DNA from: Lycorma delicatula
Lineage: Eukaryota; Arthropoda; Insecta; Hemiptera; Fulgoridae
Assembly: GCF_047948215.1 (NCBI RefSeq)
Contig: NC_134464.1
Location: 37,209,520-37,273,519 of the forward strand
Direction: 5' to 3'
DNA: 64,000 nucleotides
The notes under the pieces were generated by a model. The model ran no database searches, had not been told where the DNA came from, and worked only from the letters and a program-made list of their open reading frames with translations. The position numbers and the translations under genes were made by a program. Positions 46,386 through 58,003 of the stretch are shown here, in pieces (position 1 is the stretch's first letter; each line of letters begins with the position of its first letter).

Positions 46386-47182
46386 ATGCCTAATTCATTC
46401 CAGAAGAGGATAGCTGCTATAGTTGAGGCATGTATTCAATCTGGATCGTTTGAAGAATCGTGTCAAGTATTCGTAGAAAAATTTCCGAATGTCTGTATCT
46501 CAGCGAAGAGTAGCATACATGATTTAGTTTAAAAATGGCGTACAACACGATTCGAGCGTCCACTTCAGGATGAGAAAATTGGTGTCTGTGTGCTGTCTCG
46601 TAATCGTATAGTGGGACCAATATTTTTGATCGGACTGTCAATACACAAGTTTACCTCATGACTTTCGAAGAATTCTATTCTTAATTAAATGAAAATGGAA
46701 AAGAATACAGCTTTTTCCAATAAGACGGAGCAACGTTTCACACATTAAACGTTTCACTGAATCGCGTTCACAAATGAACAAGCTGTCATCAGAGGACGGT
46801 GGACTACTCCGCGTTCCCCAGAGTTGTCTACTTGCGATTTTTTCTTTTAGAACTAATTAAAGGAGATAGTTTATGCATCTAATCCCCAAAATATTGGTGA
46901 ACTGAAGGTGAACATTCTACCAGAAATCAACGCAATTGACAACAACGTTTTGCGTCAGACGACTCTCAATATGATCAGTCTAGCACAAAAGTGCATCAAT
47001 GCCAAGAGTAGTCATTTTGAACATCTTTTGTAACAATAAGGTAAATAAATGCAACATTTAAATTACGTTTTATGTTTTTCTTATTTAATTTATCCGAATG
47101 ATTCGTAAAATTTCATTCCAACATAACCTACCGTTTCTGCAGCGGTTATGTTATGGATTCAATTTTATGTTGTTCACTGTGT
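46386..47182 (+). pseudogene. second, distinct Tc1/mariner-type transposase, decayed
   Basis: ATG at 46386 opens 48 codons (MPNSFQKRIAAIVEACIQSG ... SAKSSIHDLV), a helix-turn-helix start with the STIHxLV-like pattern, then a TAA. Further pieces follow in other frames: SRNRIVGPIF (about 46595), FFQ*DGATFHTL (about 46706-46745; the stop replaces the second Q of the usual FQQDGA), and finally LKVNILPEINAIDN ... CINAKSSHFEHLL ending at 47033. This order is that of a whole transposase with large internal losses. The right end is probably near 47182 (GTTCACTGTGTA). Its residues differ from the 43-kb and 50-kb elements, so it is a separate lineage. Confidence 0.8.
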
Positions 47183-48286
47183 ATTATTAATATTAATTTT
47201 GATTTGTTAATAAGAGTTTAGTTTTAACCTACGTATTGCTAGATCAGCGTGTACCAACGTTGATCAGCTTTACCCCCAAGAGGGCTAGGGACTCGGTTTT
47301 GGCTTAAAACCTTCCCTGGTGTAACACGAAAGTATCTTAAAAATGTGAAAGCAATCTGTTGGTTCTCGCTTGATGCAAGTCTCTGAATAACGGAGATATG
47401 GCTGATCTAGAGTGTACCTGATGCATGCAACAGTTAGCCTTCAACCTACTTAGTTTGAATCGTGAAAATAAAACAAACGGTTGCGGATTCTCCTTATGGT
47501 AAATATTTTACAATTACTTTATTGTACCTACTCAGATGGCAAAACCCAAATTTTTTTCATGGCGGAAAACAACTTTGCCCTGAATGATACACTCATAGAT
47601 AAATATTACAAAAAACTCAACCCAAAAATTCTGAGATCTTAACTCTGACGATAAACTCAAGAGTTTACTATAACGTAAATATAATTTTTGATCTAGTTTG
47701 AATCGGGTTCAGGGAACCTTTTAACTCCTCACTTTCCTTAAGAAACATGGCATGTGATGTTTTTTATCACAGAGAAGAACTAGCCATGCCATCCTGATAA
47801 TTTTCTTATGATTTAGTACCAGTCTACTACCGTTATAATGTGGTAGTAAAAAAATATTTTCTATGTTTAATTTATTATCGGTTGCAAGGTGAATGAAAAG
47901 ATTCTGCAGAGAATTAAACCCAGGACTTTTTTACAGAATTTTTTTTAGTTATTTGATATTATAAATTAATCTATGTTACCATTCTATTTTTTATTAATTG
48001 AAATAATTTTATTTATATATAGAATATAACAAATTTATTACGCCTTAATTTTTAATTAAGCTCGTAATATAACATATAATTGAAGTATATAATTTGTTAT
48101 ATGTAGCTATTTCATTTTTTGAATATTGGTCTATTTAAAGTATTTATAAATGTCCTTTTTTAGAAGAACGCGTAATAGATTCATAAAAGAGAATTTAGTG
48201 AGGGATAGCGAAATGAACGTGTTAACATGAAATTGGAAATCCTTTGATATCATAAACGAACAAGTTAACTTAGTCCTGGCCACACA

Positions 48287-48357
<71 letters not shown>

Positions 48358-48969
48358 AAGCGTGCGCGTGCGAAATTTAAAATGTAGGACGTGTTATTTG
48401 AAATAGCTTTCACTTACACAATATTACCAAATGTAGAATAAGCAACTAAGCTTATATATAATATTACATTAAACAAAAAATTAAAATTAACAGGTCATAT
48501 TTCATTTTTTTAATCTATTATTTTTATTTTATAAACCCCTTTTGATTAAATCATTAAGGGTGTTTATTAATTCTTTTAACAAATATCTTTGATTCTGCTG
48601 ATAAAAAAAAAAGTTTGATTTCTTTTTTCTCTTCAATTATACATATTGTAAACATTTAAGTCAATCTTTAATTAAAAGTAAGAAAATATAGTTTTTGTAT
48701 AATTTTTTTTTATTTAGGTAGAATCTGTTAATTTTTAAAATTTTTTGTAGCTTTCATCATTGCAAATATGTTTAAAAAACCTTTTAAGTCTTTCTTTGAT
48801 ACATTATTCATAAATTCAATTTTCTTTTCATCTTCTACTTTTATATATAAATATCTATAAAAAAAAGCTTTTTCTATAAGATAAAAATTTAATACGAAAA
48901 CGTAAGCTTAAGATCTTATTTATTTACTATTTCTATGGTTTTTATTTTATTCATTTATTAACTTTTTTT
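47183..48969. other. AT-rich sequence with a small inverted pair and microsatellites
   Basis: CTAGATCAGC (47239-47248) and GCTGATCTAG (47401-47410) bracket a more GC-rich 150 bases. An (AC)n-(AT)n tract covers 48284-48355. No gene is seen. Confidence 0.5.
48284..48355. repeat. (AC)n-(AT)n microsatellite
   Basis: CA repeats run directly into AT repeats. The frame read through it is simple sequence. Confidence 0.95.
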
Positions 48970-49763
48970 TTACTTTCCTGTCTAGCCCTGTAGAAAAGCT
49001 GTAACATAAAAAGAAAGTACTGTATTCGGATAAATTTGGGAAACTGAGTTTTTACCGGATCTTCACGTTTTGACACCTAAGGAACCCAAAAAAACCGGAT
49101 GAAAATTTTCCAGATGTTGGTATGAGCATGCATATGTTCAATGTCGCCCTCTAAATCACCTTATACTTCCAGAACTACTGGACCGATTCTCACCAAACTC
49201 TGTCAGATTACTTCTATATATCGCGCATTGTTGACATTAAATTTTCAACTTAACAGGTCAATTGGGTGAAACTAAAGCAGTGTCACCCTCATAACTCGAG
49301 ATTTCACCTAACTAAGGTCATATTTTTCTTAGGCACATTTGTTAAAAAATAAAAAATATTTCCAAAAAAAGTTCCTCTATCCCAAAAATGCTTTAAATAA
49401 ACTAGTGGCTAAATGGGTATACTGTGTCATTAGTATCCCCTTTCACCACAAGGAGCGCTGGTTTAAAACTGACGTACAACTGCTGTGGTCATCAGATATG
49501 TTGTGACGTCACAGGTGAGCGGTAGAATTAAATAAATGAATAATTTTTTAAGTGTAAAAAAATATTTTAAGTGATCGCTAGTACTGCCATACTCGCGCGA
49601 ATGAAATAACGCGCGCCCACTTTTGTTAAAATCATTGAATTAAATAAACAAAAAAGTTTTATATTTGAATAAAATGATAAATATTTTTAATTAAGTTGTA
49701 CATGTAAGCCGTGTATCAGAAACAAGCCGCGTGACGGGATAGTCCTACAACTATGTTGTCAGT
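48970..49763 (+). mobile_element. element C without the tRNA-like segment
   Basis: It has a left hairpin (decayed), TTTTGACACCTAAGGAACCC, CTACTGGACCGATTCTCACC, TTAACAGGTCAATTGGGTGA, and GTGATCGCTAGTACTGCCAT with no tRNA-like insert. It ends AGTCCTACAACTATGTTGTC; the other arm of the right hairpin is lost. Confidence 0.82.
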
Positions 49764-50425
49764 TTTCATATTATTCTGTTATAAATTTCATAACAATGCT
49801 AAAACGATTTTCGAATAGTTCTAAATAAATAAATCAGAATATTCGTTAATGATTATACCACAGTTTGGTTTGACTTTAAGAACCGGTTGTTGAACCAAAC
49901 TTATTCTTTAACTATTTTATTTATTAAAAAAGTCAATATCTATAGATTTAAAAACCAAACTCTATAATTTAATGAGTAGTGTGACTTACAGTTATGGTTA
50001 GTGATGATTTAAACGAATATTATTCAACTTGATATTGAATTAAAATTTAAAAGAAATTAAAATGTTTTAAGTATATCCATATAATTTTATAATGCGTTAA
50101 AATAATGAATTATTAATCAAAATTTACTGCGTTATTATTTTATTGTGATTTTTTTAGGTCGTGAGATTTTTTAAATCTGTTACAGATGGTTCCCATGAAT
50201 TATGTTTAAAAAATATTCAGAATTTTATTATTATTTTTGTTTGCTAATTTTTATGATCGGGCAGTTTTTCAAGTAAATTTCAAAAGAACATTTCTCTCTT
50301 CATTGATGAATGTAAATGTATATTTATATTTTAGAAAAAGAATTCAATCAATAAAGTTATAAATAATTTTTTTTTTTTCAAGTGAAAATGTTCCATCTTC
50401 CTCGGCAGTATTATATTATATCATT

Positions 50426-50428
<3 letters not shown>
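49764..50428. other. AT-rich sequence, nothing recognised
   Basis: No gene or known repeat identified. Confidence 0.55.

Positions 50429-50473
<45 letters not shown>
50429..50473. repeat. (TA)n microsatellite
   Basis: The TA run leads directly into the left end of the transposon at 50474. Confidence 0.93.
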
Positions 50474-50480
<7 letters not shown>

Positions 50481-51357
50481 GTATCGGAGGAGATTTTGAC
50501 GAAATTTGAAGGACTGATTCCGAACATCAAGATAAACAAAAAAGTTAATTTGGACTAAAAAAAACGTTTTTACAAATGAAGCTCTATCGCTTTAATTTTC
50601 TTTTTATACCACCATTTTATGTTTTTCAATTAAAATTTATATCTTAAGAACTCAATGGGATATTTTAATTAATTATAGCTATACATCTTCCACAAAATGA
50701 ATACGTTTTATAATTTCATCTTTAAAAATCCAAATATAGCGGTTATAAAAAGAACATGTTCTCAAACGAATCCTCACTTTTTTGAGAACATCAAACCCAA
50801 TCCGCCTTATGTTATGATTTGGACAGCCGAATAATTCCTTGTTCTTTATTTTTTCGATAACACAGTTAATCAACACATTTAACTGGAAATATTCGATGAG
50901 TTGTTGCTTTCAGAATTAATAACAAAAGGAATCGCTGATATCATTATATTTCAGCAAGACGGTGCTCCGGCACATTTTGCTTTGAATGTCCGCAAACGCC
51001 TCAATTAAATTTTTTCGAATCGCTGAATCGGACATGGTTCAGAAGAGTTATCTGCTCCATTGCTTTGGCCAGAAAAAAGCTCTGACCACACAATACTCTG
51101 GAGTTTTGTAAAAGAAGAGATCTGAAAACGCAGATACGTCAAAAACGAGCAGCTTCAAGATGGTGTTACGTCAGCATTTGAATGATCACCACTGATATGC
51201 TATTTTATATTAACAATCGGACGTGGAGGCGCATACAGCTGTGCTTTGATCATTGTGAAACCCATACAGACTTATTAGATCCAAAGAAAGTAAGCTACTC
51301 TTATCCTAATAATTTCATAACTAGTGAAAACGGACTTCCTACTCGCCTATATATATC
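50474..51357 (+). pseudogene. third Tc1/mariner-type transposase, catalytic and C-terminal parts, decayed
   Basis: The left end reads ACAGGTATCGGAGGAGAT after TA; a loosely matching inverted TATATAGGCGAGTAGGAA lies at about 51337-51357. Coding pieces occur in several frames: YVMIWTAE (about 50808-50832), LEIFDELLLSELITKGIADI, then IIFQQDGAPAHFALNVRKRL (about 50952-51010, an intact FQQDGAPAHF catalytic-region motif), a WPE..SDHTI..FVKEEI segment and NNRTWRRIQLCFDHCETHTD near the C-terminus. Frameshifts and stops break it throughout. The minus-strand 65-codon frame at 50679 is its shadow. Confidence 0.82.
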
Positions 51358-51370
51358 GTTTTAATTTATA

Positions 51371-51639
51371 AAGTTGGGTTTACGATGTACATTATTAGTC
51401 ATTTATTTTATTTTCCTTCTGATCCGTTAACATATAGGGTCAGCGTTTCCATTTTTAATTCTCCAATATGGGATTCCTTATTTCTCCACCCTCTCGATCT
51501 GGTTCTTTCTTCACTTTTTCCTTTACTTGCATTTCCTATCTTTCTTTTTCCTACCATTTCTAGCTTCAGAATTTCAGAATCAGCAATAACTTTATTCCTT
51601 CACTCCACGTACCCAGACAATTTCATCTTATATTCTTAC
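51371..51639. other. T-rich sequence, no assigned feature
   Basis: The 85-codon plus-strand frame at 51385 is the antisense of low-complexity A-rich sequence. It may belong to the retrotransposon fragment next to it. Confidence 0.35.
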
Positions 51640-52040
51640 TAACTTCTGATCATAAGGCCCACCACGTTGGTCTTTAATCACAATTTTTTTAATTTTTTCT
51701 CTTATTTATTTTTGTCGCTCCCACTTATACATTCTAATTTCCATCACCAATACTGTTGTTGCGTTTTTATAACTGTCTGCTACTGAAATTTGTAACAAAA
51801 ATAAATTAATATATAAGAGGTCAAGATCGGAAGAATTTTGGCTTTACCATTGCTTTATTCTGGATTTCATTCAATTTCGCTTTTATTACGCAGTAAAAGT
51901 TGTGTATTGTACTTCAGTTCATCCACCCATATTATATAATATACGCTTTATTTTTGCTTTTATCGCTTCACTCTACTCTATGTTTTTTCTCAGATACTTG
52001 AACCTATTTATTACGGTTAACTTTTCACCTCGTAGTTTTG
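51640..52040 (-). pseudogene. probable non-LTR reverse transcriptase scrap
   Basis: Near 52030-51960 the minus strand reads GEKLTVINRFKYLRKNIE, a stop, then SEAIKAKIKRI. This resembles the FKYLG thumb motif followed by EAIKxRI in RTE-like reverse transcriptases. The continuation to 51640 is broken and not clearly alignable by eye. Identification rests on this short motif only. Confidence 0.5.
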
Positions 52041-52337
52041 TTTAACTTTTACTTTCCTTTTACTGCATATACTGATTTTATTCTGATAATTTTCATACTT
52101 GTAAACTTTTATAGTAAGAGAAAATTTACTGAAATATAACTTTCACGTTTTTGGGTTATTTGAATTGGTTTGTGTGTGTGTCTGTGAGAGAGAGAGAGAG
52201 TGCGCGCGCGCATGTGTGTTTAGAAGTGTGAGCAAGCTTGCTGATGAAATGAATTACCAAAACTATATTTAAAACCAATAATCAATGAAAATTCAAGAAA
52301 GACGTTCCCGAACGAACTTTCTTATTATTTTATACTT

Positions 52338-52562
52338 TTTTTGTCTTCAGTCATTTGACTGGTTCGATGCAGCTCTCCAAGATTCCCTATCTAGCACCAT
52401 TCGTTCCATTTCGGTATATTCCGTAAATCCTACATCCCTAAAAATTTGTTTTACATATTCCAAACGTTGCCTGCCTGCACAATTTTTCCCTTCTACCTGT
52501 CCCTCCAGTATCAAAGCGACTATTCCAGGATGCCTTAATATGTGGTCTATAAGTCTGTTCGT
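52338..52562 (-). pseudogene. non-LTR retrotransposon C-terminal tail, 5' truncated
   Basis: About 70 codons are open: RLIDHILRHPGIVALILEGQ, then GKNCAGRQRLEYVKQIFRDV, then YTEMERMVLDRESWRAASNQ and a stop, followed by TGACTGAAGACAAAAAAAG. The same protein and 3' end occur at 37383. This copy keeps the final WRAASNQ in frame, where the 37-kb copy is frameshifted. The reading frame continues upstream into unrelated sequence, marking the truncation point near 52562. Confidence 0.88.
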
Positions 52563-53480
52563 TTGTTCAAAATCATAAATCTCCGAAAGTTCTTCACCGA
52601 GTGCTTTGAAATTTTGACACAACGTTGTATTCGAATTCCACACGTGTTTTTATGTACCTACTACGTACCTCGTATTTATATATCTAAGATGTCACACCTG
52701 TGACAGGTAAAAACATGTTTTTTTTTTAAATAGCGCTATCTGTTGGACGTAAAAGCAACACACGCTATTCTAAATATTTTACCATTCCATTTCAATATTT
52801 CCGATTTGTGTGGCTGCTATAGACTAAAAAACTACTGGACAGATTTACGCGCGGGGAAAGAGAAAGAAAAAGTAAAAATTGTAATTTACTTATAAAATAA
52901 GTTAACATTGCTTTTATTGTAGTGCAGATTTATTTTTTTTATCTATGAAAGTTGTCAACAGTATTGGAGAAACAAATTTACCTTACATAATTTATAGTCC
53001 AGTAGCAATATTTGCAAAAAAAAAAGAAAGAAAAAAGTCAAATAATTTTGTTTTATACTTAAAAACGTAAAATTTAAATTACATCAGTAATTCATTGAAG
53101 TAGAGAAAATTCAGTTTGCGTAGAGATTGAATACAGATTGCGAATAGGTTGAAACTTGCTTCTTGCACTCAGCATGTCCTGTTACGGGAAACTATCCGCT
53201 CCATTGTGCTATTTGCAGTAGTGACAAATACACTGTTTCAGACCAACACCTCAGGTAGAACCATGGCGCATCTGTGTTTTCCCTTTCTAAACTTTGACAA
53301 TGAATACTAAACATTGTATGTTTATGAGATCTAGATTATACAATGAATTTGCCGCTAAATTAAATCATTTGCAAGCGACGTTGTCAATATTTAATCTCGT
53401 TTTGCCCTTCGCTTAAATATCTGAACGCAGTTATTATTTTTTTACGTTGAACACTCCATATAGGGTTTTCTTTTCATTTT
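52563..53480. other. mixed AT-rich sequence, nothing recognised
   Basis: Includes ordinary-composition patches (52610-52700, 53150-53290) without identifiable product. A GT/GA/GC tract at 52173-52216 lies to the left, before the retrotransposon tail. Confidence 0.45.
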
Positions 53481-53895
53481 TTTTATTGTAATCACGATAA
53501 ATTTCGGTTTTCAGATTTCAACGGAAATATCCATTTTGACCATCCCTGAATCCATTTGACAACTTTCGGCATGACGTTTGTACCAGCCGTATATATATGT
53601 ACGTATGTATCTCGCTCGTATAACTCAAAAACGATTAGCCGTAGAATGTTAAAATTTTGAATTTAGGACTGTTGTAATATATAGTTTTTGAACCTCCTCT
53701 TTTTATTGGAATCGACTGAACCAAAAGTCTCCAAAAAAGTCCAAATCCAAAAAATTTGGATTTTGGACTTTTTCCTAACTGCAGTAATAAGCTCTCATTG
53801 AGAGCTTTTCAACGATATATCATAAGTGAAATTACTTTCATTGGTTCCAGAATATAGCCAAATAAAATTTTAATTAATGAAATATTTTGTTAAAA
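53481..53895 (-). mobile_element. element D, terminal hairpin and left half missing
   Basis: It starts at GTAATCACGATAAATTTCGG (the terminal ACTTCC hairpin is gone), includes GGCATGACGTTTGTACCAGC and AAAACGATTAGCCGTAGAAT, and ends at TTAATTAATGAAATATTTTG. Confidence 0.8.
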
Positions 53896-53919
53896 TGGAT
53901 ATTTGGTTAAATATTTGGA

Positions 53920-54375
53920 AATACTTGCCATAACTCGCAAACGAAGCATTTAAAAAGTATGTTTATTTGAATGTCTATTTTTAGTACTGTTTGCCTTTCT
54001 TAGCTTCATTCTTTTGTTACACGTTGACGCCCCACTGTGGTTTCAGAACCACTCGATTGCCAAAACTTATTGTACTGGTTCTTTTAAATTTCTGTTAATC
54101 GTTTTACAGTGTTCAATGCTCCTTCCTATATTTGACCCCCATGCCTTATCTGGTCTTCTTCTTGTTTATTTGTTGTTAATGGTTATACTTATCTTTTCAT
54201 TTTATTTATCTACTTTCTGTTTTCAATAAATTCAGCTTTTTGCAAAGGATATCCGCTTGATTGTGATATGTTTATATGAACTTGAAATGTTAATACGAAC
54301 TTTTTTCATTATTTTTAAGAGCTGAATGAGTTACGAAAGTCCCGTAAGAACTTCGTGAAACACTCTGTTTATAAT
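53920..54375 (+). mobile_element. family F copy with an internal insert
   Basis: The left piece has GCCATAACTCGCAAACGAAG and TGTTTATTTGAATGTCTATT. The right piece has AGAGCTGAATGAGTTACGAA and ends GTGAAACACTCTGTTTATA. Between them (about 54000-54240) is unrelated T-rich sequence with a 71-codon frame. The terminal CACTCTGT resembles the end at 29769. Confidence 0.5.
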
Positions 54376-54471
54376 TTAAACATAATAACAAGTTGGGGAT
54401 AAAGTTCTATCTTATTTTAGTGCAAAAGTAAAACAAGTTATTTTATGTAACTAAATATATCCTGTAGTGCT

Positions 54472-54977
54472 GAGCTGTACGTCTTCTTGTGGTGAGAAGG
54501 GATTATTGACGCAGTATACTCACTTAGCCACTAGTTTATTTAGAGCTTGTTTTTGGGGTAGGGTGCCATTTTGCAAAAAATATTTTACAAATATTGTTTT
54601 TTAATTGATAACAAATGTGCCAAAGAAAAATAAGACCATTAGGCGAAATCTCGAGATACTGAGGATGTTCTTGCTCTACAGCCTAACTCCCTTGACCTTT
54701 TAAGTTGAAAATTTAATGGCATCAATGCCCCATATACAGAAGTAATCTGACCAAGTTGGTCAAGATTGGTCCAGTAGTTCTGAAGATATAAGTTGTTAGA
54801 CACCGAACATACACATGTTTATTCGAACATCCGGAAAACTTCCATCCGCTTTTTTGGGTTCCTCAGATGTCAAAACGTTAAGTTCCGCTGAAAACAACAT
54901 ATTCCCCGATTGGAATGATAACATACTTTTCCTTCTACAACTATACATCTGCTATAGCGCCAGAGACAAAAGTAAAA
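54472..54977 (-). mobile_element. element C, left 500 bases
   Basis: On the minus strand it runs from the left hairpin (near CTATAGCAGATGTATAGTTG) through TTTTGACATCTGAGGAACCC and TACTGGACCAATCTTGACCA to CTAGTGGCTAAGTGAGTATA. The right part, including any tRNA-like segment, is missing. Confidence 0.8.
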
Positions 54978-57011
54978 ATGTATAAAATCCAGCCTATGTA
55001 TGTTTTTCTTTTAACATTACAAACAGTAGGTTTGTCTTACTTTAAATAAGTTCTTAATAAAATGAAATAGAATAGATGTATATTACGAGTATGCAATTGA
55101 CGCATAATTTATTTAATATTATTTCAAAGATTGATTACCCCTTCCAAAAAAAAAAAAAAACTATTGAAACATTTATTGTGTATCTATATGCAAATAAAAA
55201 GAATGAGAATGCATCATTGATTTTTGGATTATAGTATCTTAAATATAAAGCGTTTTTAATATTTAGTATATCTAAACCGAATTTACGGTAGATTTAATAT
55301 TCGTATTTGTTTCTTTTTATATCAGTTGTCATGAACCAGTGGAATCAGGTAAAAAAAAAAACTTACGTCAATAAAATATAAAGAAAATTTTATTTTTTAT
55401 CTCTCTAACTTTTGTAACTGAGATGATCCTTCTATAAGGAAACTTTTTCTTAAGCATATTTCCTTACAATCTTTTCTAAGGAGAATAAAAGTTAGTTGAT
55501 GATCCTTGAAGAAGGATCGAATTATAAAGAAGAAGATGAACGAGAAGTTAGATTAAAAAGAAAAAAAAATGCGTGGAAAGCGTAGACGACGATCCAAGAA
55601 GTATGATTATAAAAATGTAGATAAGAAATCAATAATAACCCACAAAGTACATACCACTTAACCCAATTCTACTTTACTATCGTGATATCATCTTTCTTTA
55701 ACTTATCAGTTTTTCTTTTTTACGTTAGTCAGGCAGGAATTGATTAATTTTTAGAAAAGAACTCTCGAGGCACAAACTAAAGAATGAAATGATTTAAGTA
55801 AAAATCCAAAATAATTTCTTCTGAGATAAGGATAAAAACCTCTTATTATTTAATTATATCCGCGCGAGTGTGTGTATATGTATATGTGTGTGTGTTGGGC
55901 TGTAAAATAATAAAATATTTCATCCATTTTTTTTTGTAATGTGATATCTCAGAATGGTCTTTTAGAAAAAAATAATAATTACCGAAAAATTTGTTTTTTC
56001 TCTTTGTTGACTAAATTAATCTTTTTTGTTCATTTAATAACATTTTTTATTCAATTTCACGACACACACACACACAGAGAGAGAAAGAGAGAGAGATCAC
56101 CACCCAGAGAGAGAGAGAGAGTAGCGTGATAATACCACCCAATAATACTACATATACTTTTTTTTCAAAATTGCCTTTACTCCGCATATAACTAAACATC
56201 TTTCCAAAATCTACTTTTACATCTGTATTAAGTTAAACATTTTATTTAAATAACTTTACTTTTGAATAAAGATAAATATTTTTTTTTCATGAATAACCTT
56301 TTGAAGTTAATATGATTAAAAATAAAAAAGTAAATAACGTTTGTAAGTAAATAAGGTTAAAATTAAAAAGTAAATATCCTTAAAGATGCAAAAATGATCC
56401 TTAATTAGATATAACTGGAACATTTTTCAAACATCAACAATTTTTAATTAAAAAATTGAAAAGACTGTTATTAGAATTGAAAGATTTTATAAAATCGTTT
56501 TTATGTATTTATTCTTAAACTTTAATTCAACAATAATTTTAAAAGGATTTTATCTTTTAAAATATAACTAAACAAACTAATACAAAGGGTTTATTAAACA
56601 TCATTTTACTGTTAGTTAAATCGTCTATAGAACTTCTTGTTAACAATTTGGTCCATCTATCTACATCTAAAACAATTTATCATTAGCAGTATGCAAAAAA
56701 TTTCATTTCTCCTCTAAACATCTCAAATAAGCTCCTTACACATTAGCAGCTAAGCACATTAGCACATAAGCTCTGTAACATTTTTTTTAAATTCATTTTT
56801 TAAGTAATAAGAATCTAAGAAACTCGGTAAAGAATTTTTAATCAACATTTAGAGCTGTTGAGTAAAGAGAAAATAATAAATATGAAGACAAAATGTTGAA
56901 GGAGAACCATCACATCTTCTGATTTTACAAGAATAAAAAAGAATTAATTGTTTCTGAAGCTAAAACTATCAAAGCTAAAAGGACCCGATATATATGCTTC
57001 CAAGACGTTTG
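54978..57011. other. AT-rich sequence with microsatellite
   Basis: It holds a (CA)n-(GA)n tract at 56062-56121. A basic 30-codon frame near 55570 is lysine- and arginine-rich but short and unsupported. Nothing else is recognised. Confidence 0.5.
56062..56121. repeat. (CA)n-(GA)n microsatellite
   Basis: CA repeats pass into GA repeats, interrupted by ATCACCACCC. Confidence 0.93.
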
Positions 57012-57187
57012 GTCCACTCTGTAAAGTCCACTTACGGTAAGGTCCATGAAGTCCAATGTCCATTAATTATTTAGTCCATATTCCAGTTTCGTCCATCGCA
57101 CTTAGGTCCACTCCAGGTAATATCCATTTACCGTATTGTCCATTAGAAGACCTCTAAATAAAGTCCTTCATATATTTATCTAGCCCA
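57012..57187 (+). repeat. degenerate tandem array, 16-bp period, GTCCA core
   Basis: GTCCA or a one-base variant starts at 57012, 57026, 57042, 57051, 57058, 57074, 57091, 57106, 57122, 57138, 57163 and 57183. Most spacings are 14-17 bases, and 9+7 adds to 16. The sequence between cores often resembles CTTACGGTAAG or its TTTACCGTATT variant. The array does not recur elsewhere in the window. Function unknown; it could be a transposon subterminal binding array or a minisatellite. Confidence 0.7.
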
Positions 57188-57708
57188 TTTACCGAGAAGA
57201 ATAAAAAAAATAAAAATTTATTTTTTTAAATTTATTTGTATGTATCCCAGAAATGACATATACCTATTAATTAGTTGTTACAGATTTCATTCATCAATCA
57301 ATTCTGCGGGGGTCACCTTTAGTCAATACGCGACGGCTCTCAGGTAACTTGTCAAGCGTTGTTCGTCCTTATACTGTTGATATAGTTGCACAACTTCAGC
57401 AGTGTGTGTTTGGTTTGCTAAATATTTAGCAAACATACACAGGCGGTATATTTACATTTAGACACAGGTGATCTTATGTTAACGTGGCCTTCTAGCAGCC
57501 GGGTGATATTTAATTGATTTTGTTGTTGTTCTTCTATCATTGTATCTATCAATCTCCACAGGGAGATTCGTAGATAGAATGATAGATGAACAGATAGGTA
57601 GATGAATGAGTTACAGATGAGAGTTACAGCTTTCAAGTCCTAGTAAAGATTTAGGGTAAATATTTCCAGGGGGTGGTATATAGAGCTTCTTTAAGATTAA
57701 TTTATAAC
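57188..57708. other. mixed sequence, one SINE-B scrap
   Basis: TTTCAAGTCCTAGTAAAG (57632-57649) is a scrap of SINE-B. A TAGATAGAATGATAGATGAA-type stretch lies near 57571. No gene is seen. Confidence 0.45.
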
Positions 57709-58003
57709 CTACCGGATTGGTTTAGTGGTAAACGCGTCTTCCGAAATCAGCGGATTTGGAAGTCGAGAGTTCCAGCGTTCATGTCCTAGTAAAGCCAGTT
57801 ACTTTTACACGGATTTGACTACTAGATAGTAAATACCGGTGTTCTTTGGTGGTTGGGTTTCAATTAACCACACATCTCAGGAATGGTCAAACTGAGAGTG
57901 TACAAGACTACATTTCATTTACACTCATACATATCATCCTCATTTATCCTCTGAAGTATTATCTGAATGGTAATAACGGGAGGAAAACAGGAAAAAGAAA
58001 GAA
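57709..58003 (+). mobile_element. SINE-B, near full length
   Basis: Head CTACCGGATTGGTTTAGTGG, AAATCAGCGGATTTGG (palindrome with one change), GTTCATGTCC (B box with one change), body TTTGGTGGTTGGGTTTCAAT, tail GGGAGGAAAACAGGAAAAAG. The small frames on both strands are incidental. Confidence 0.92.
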
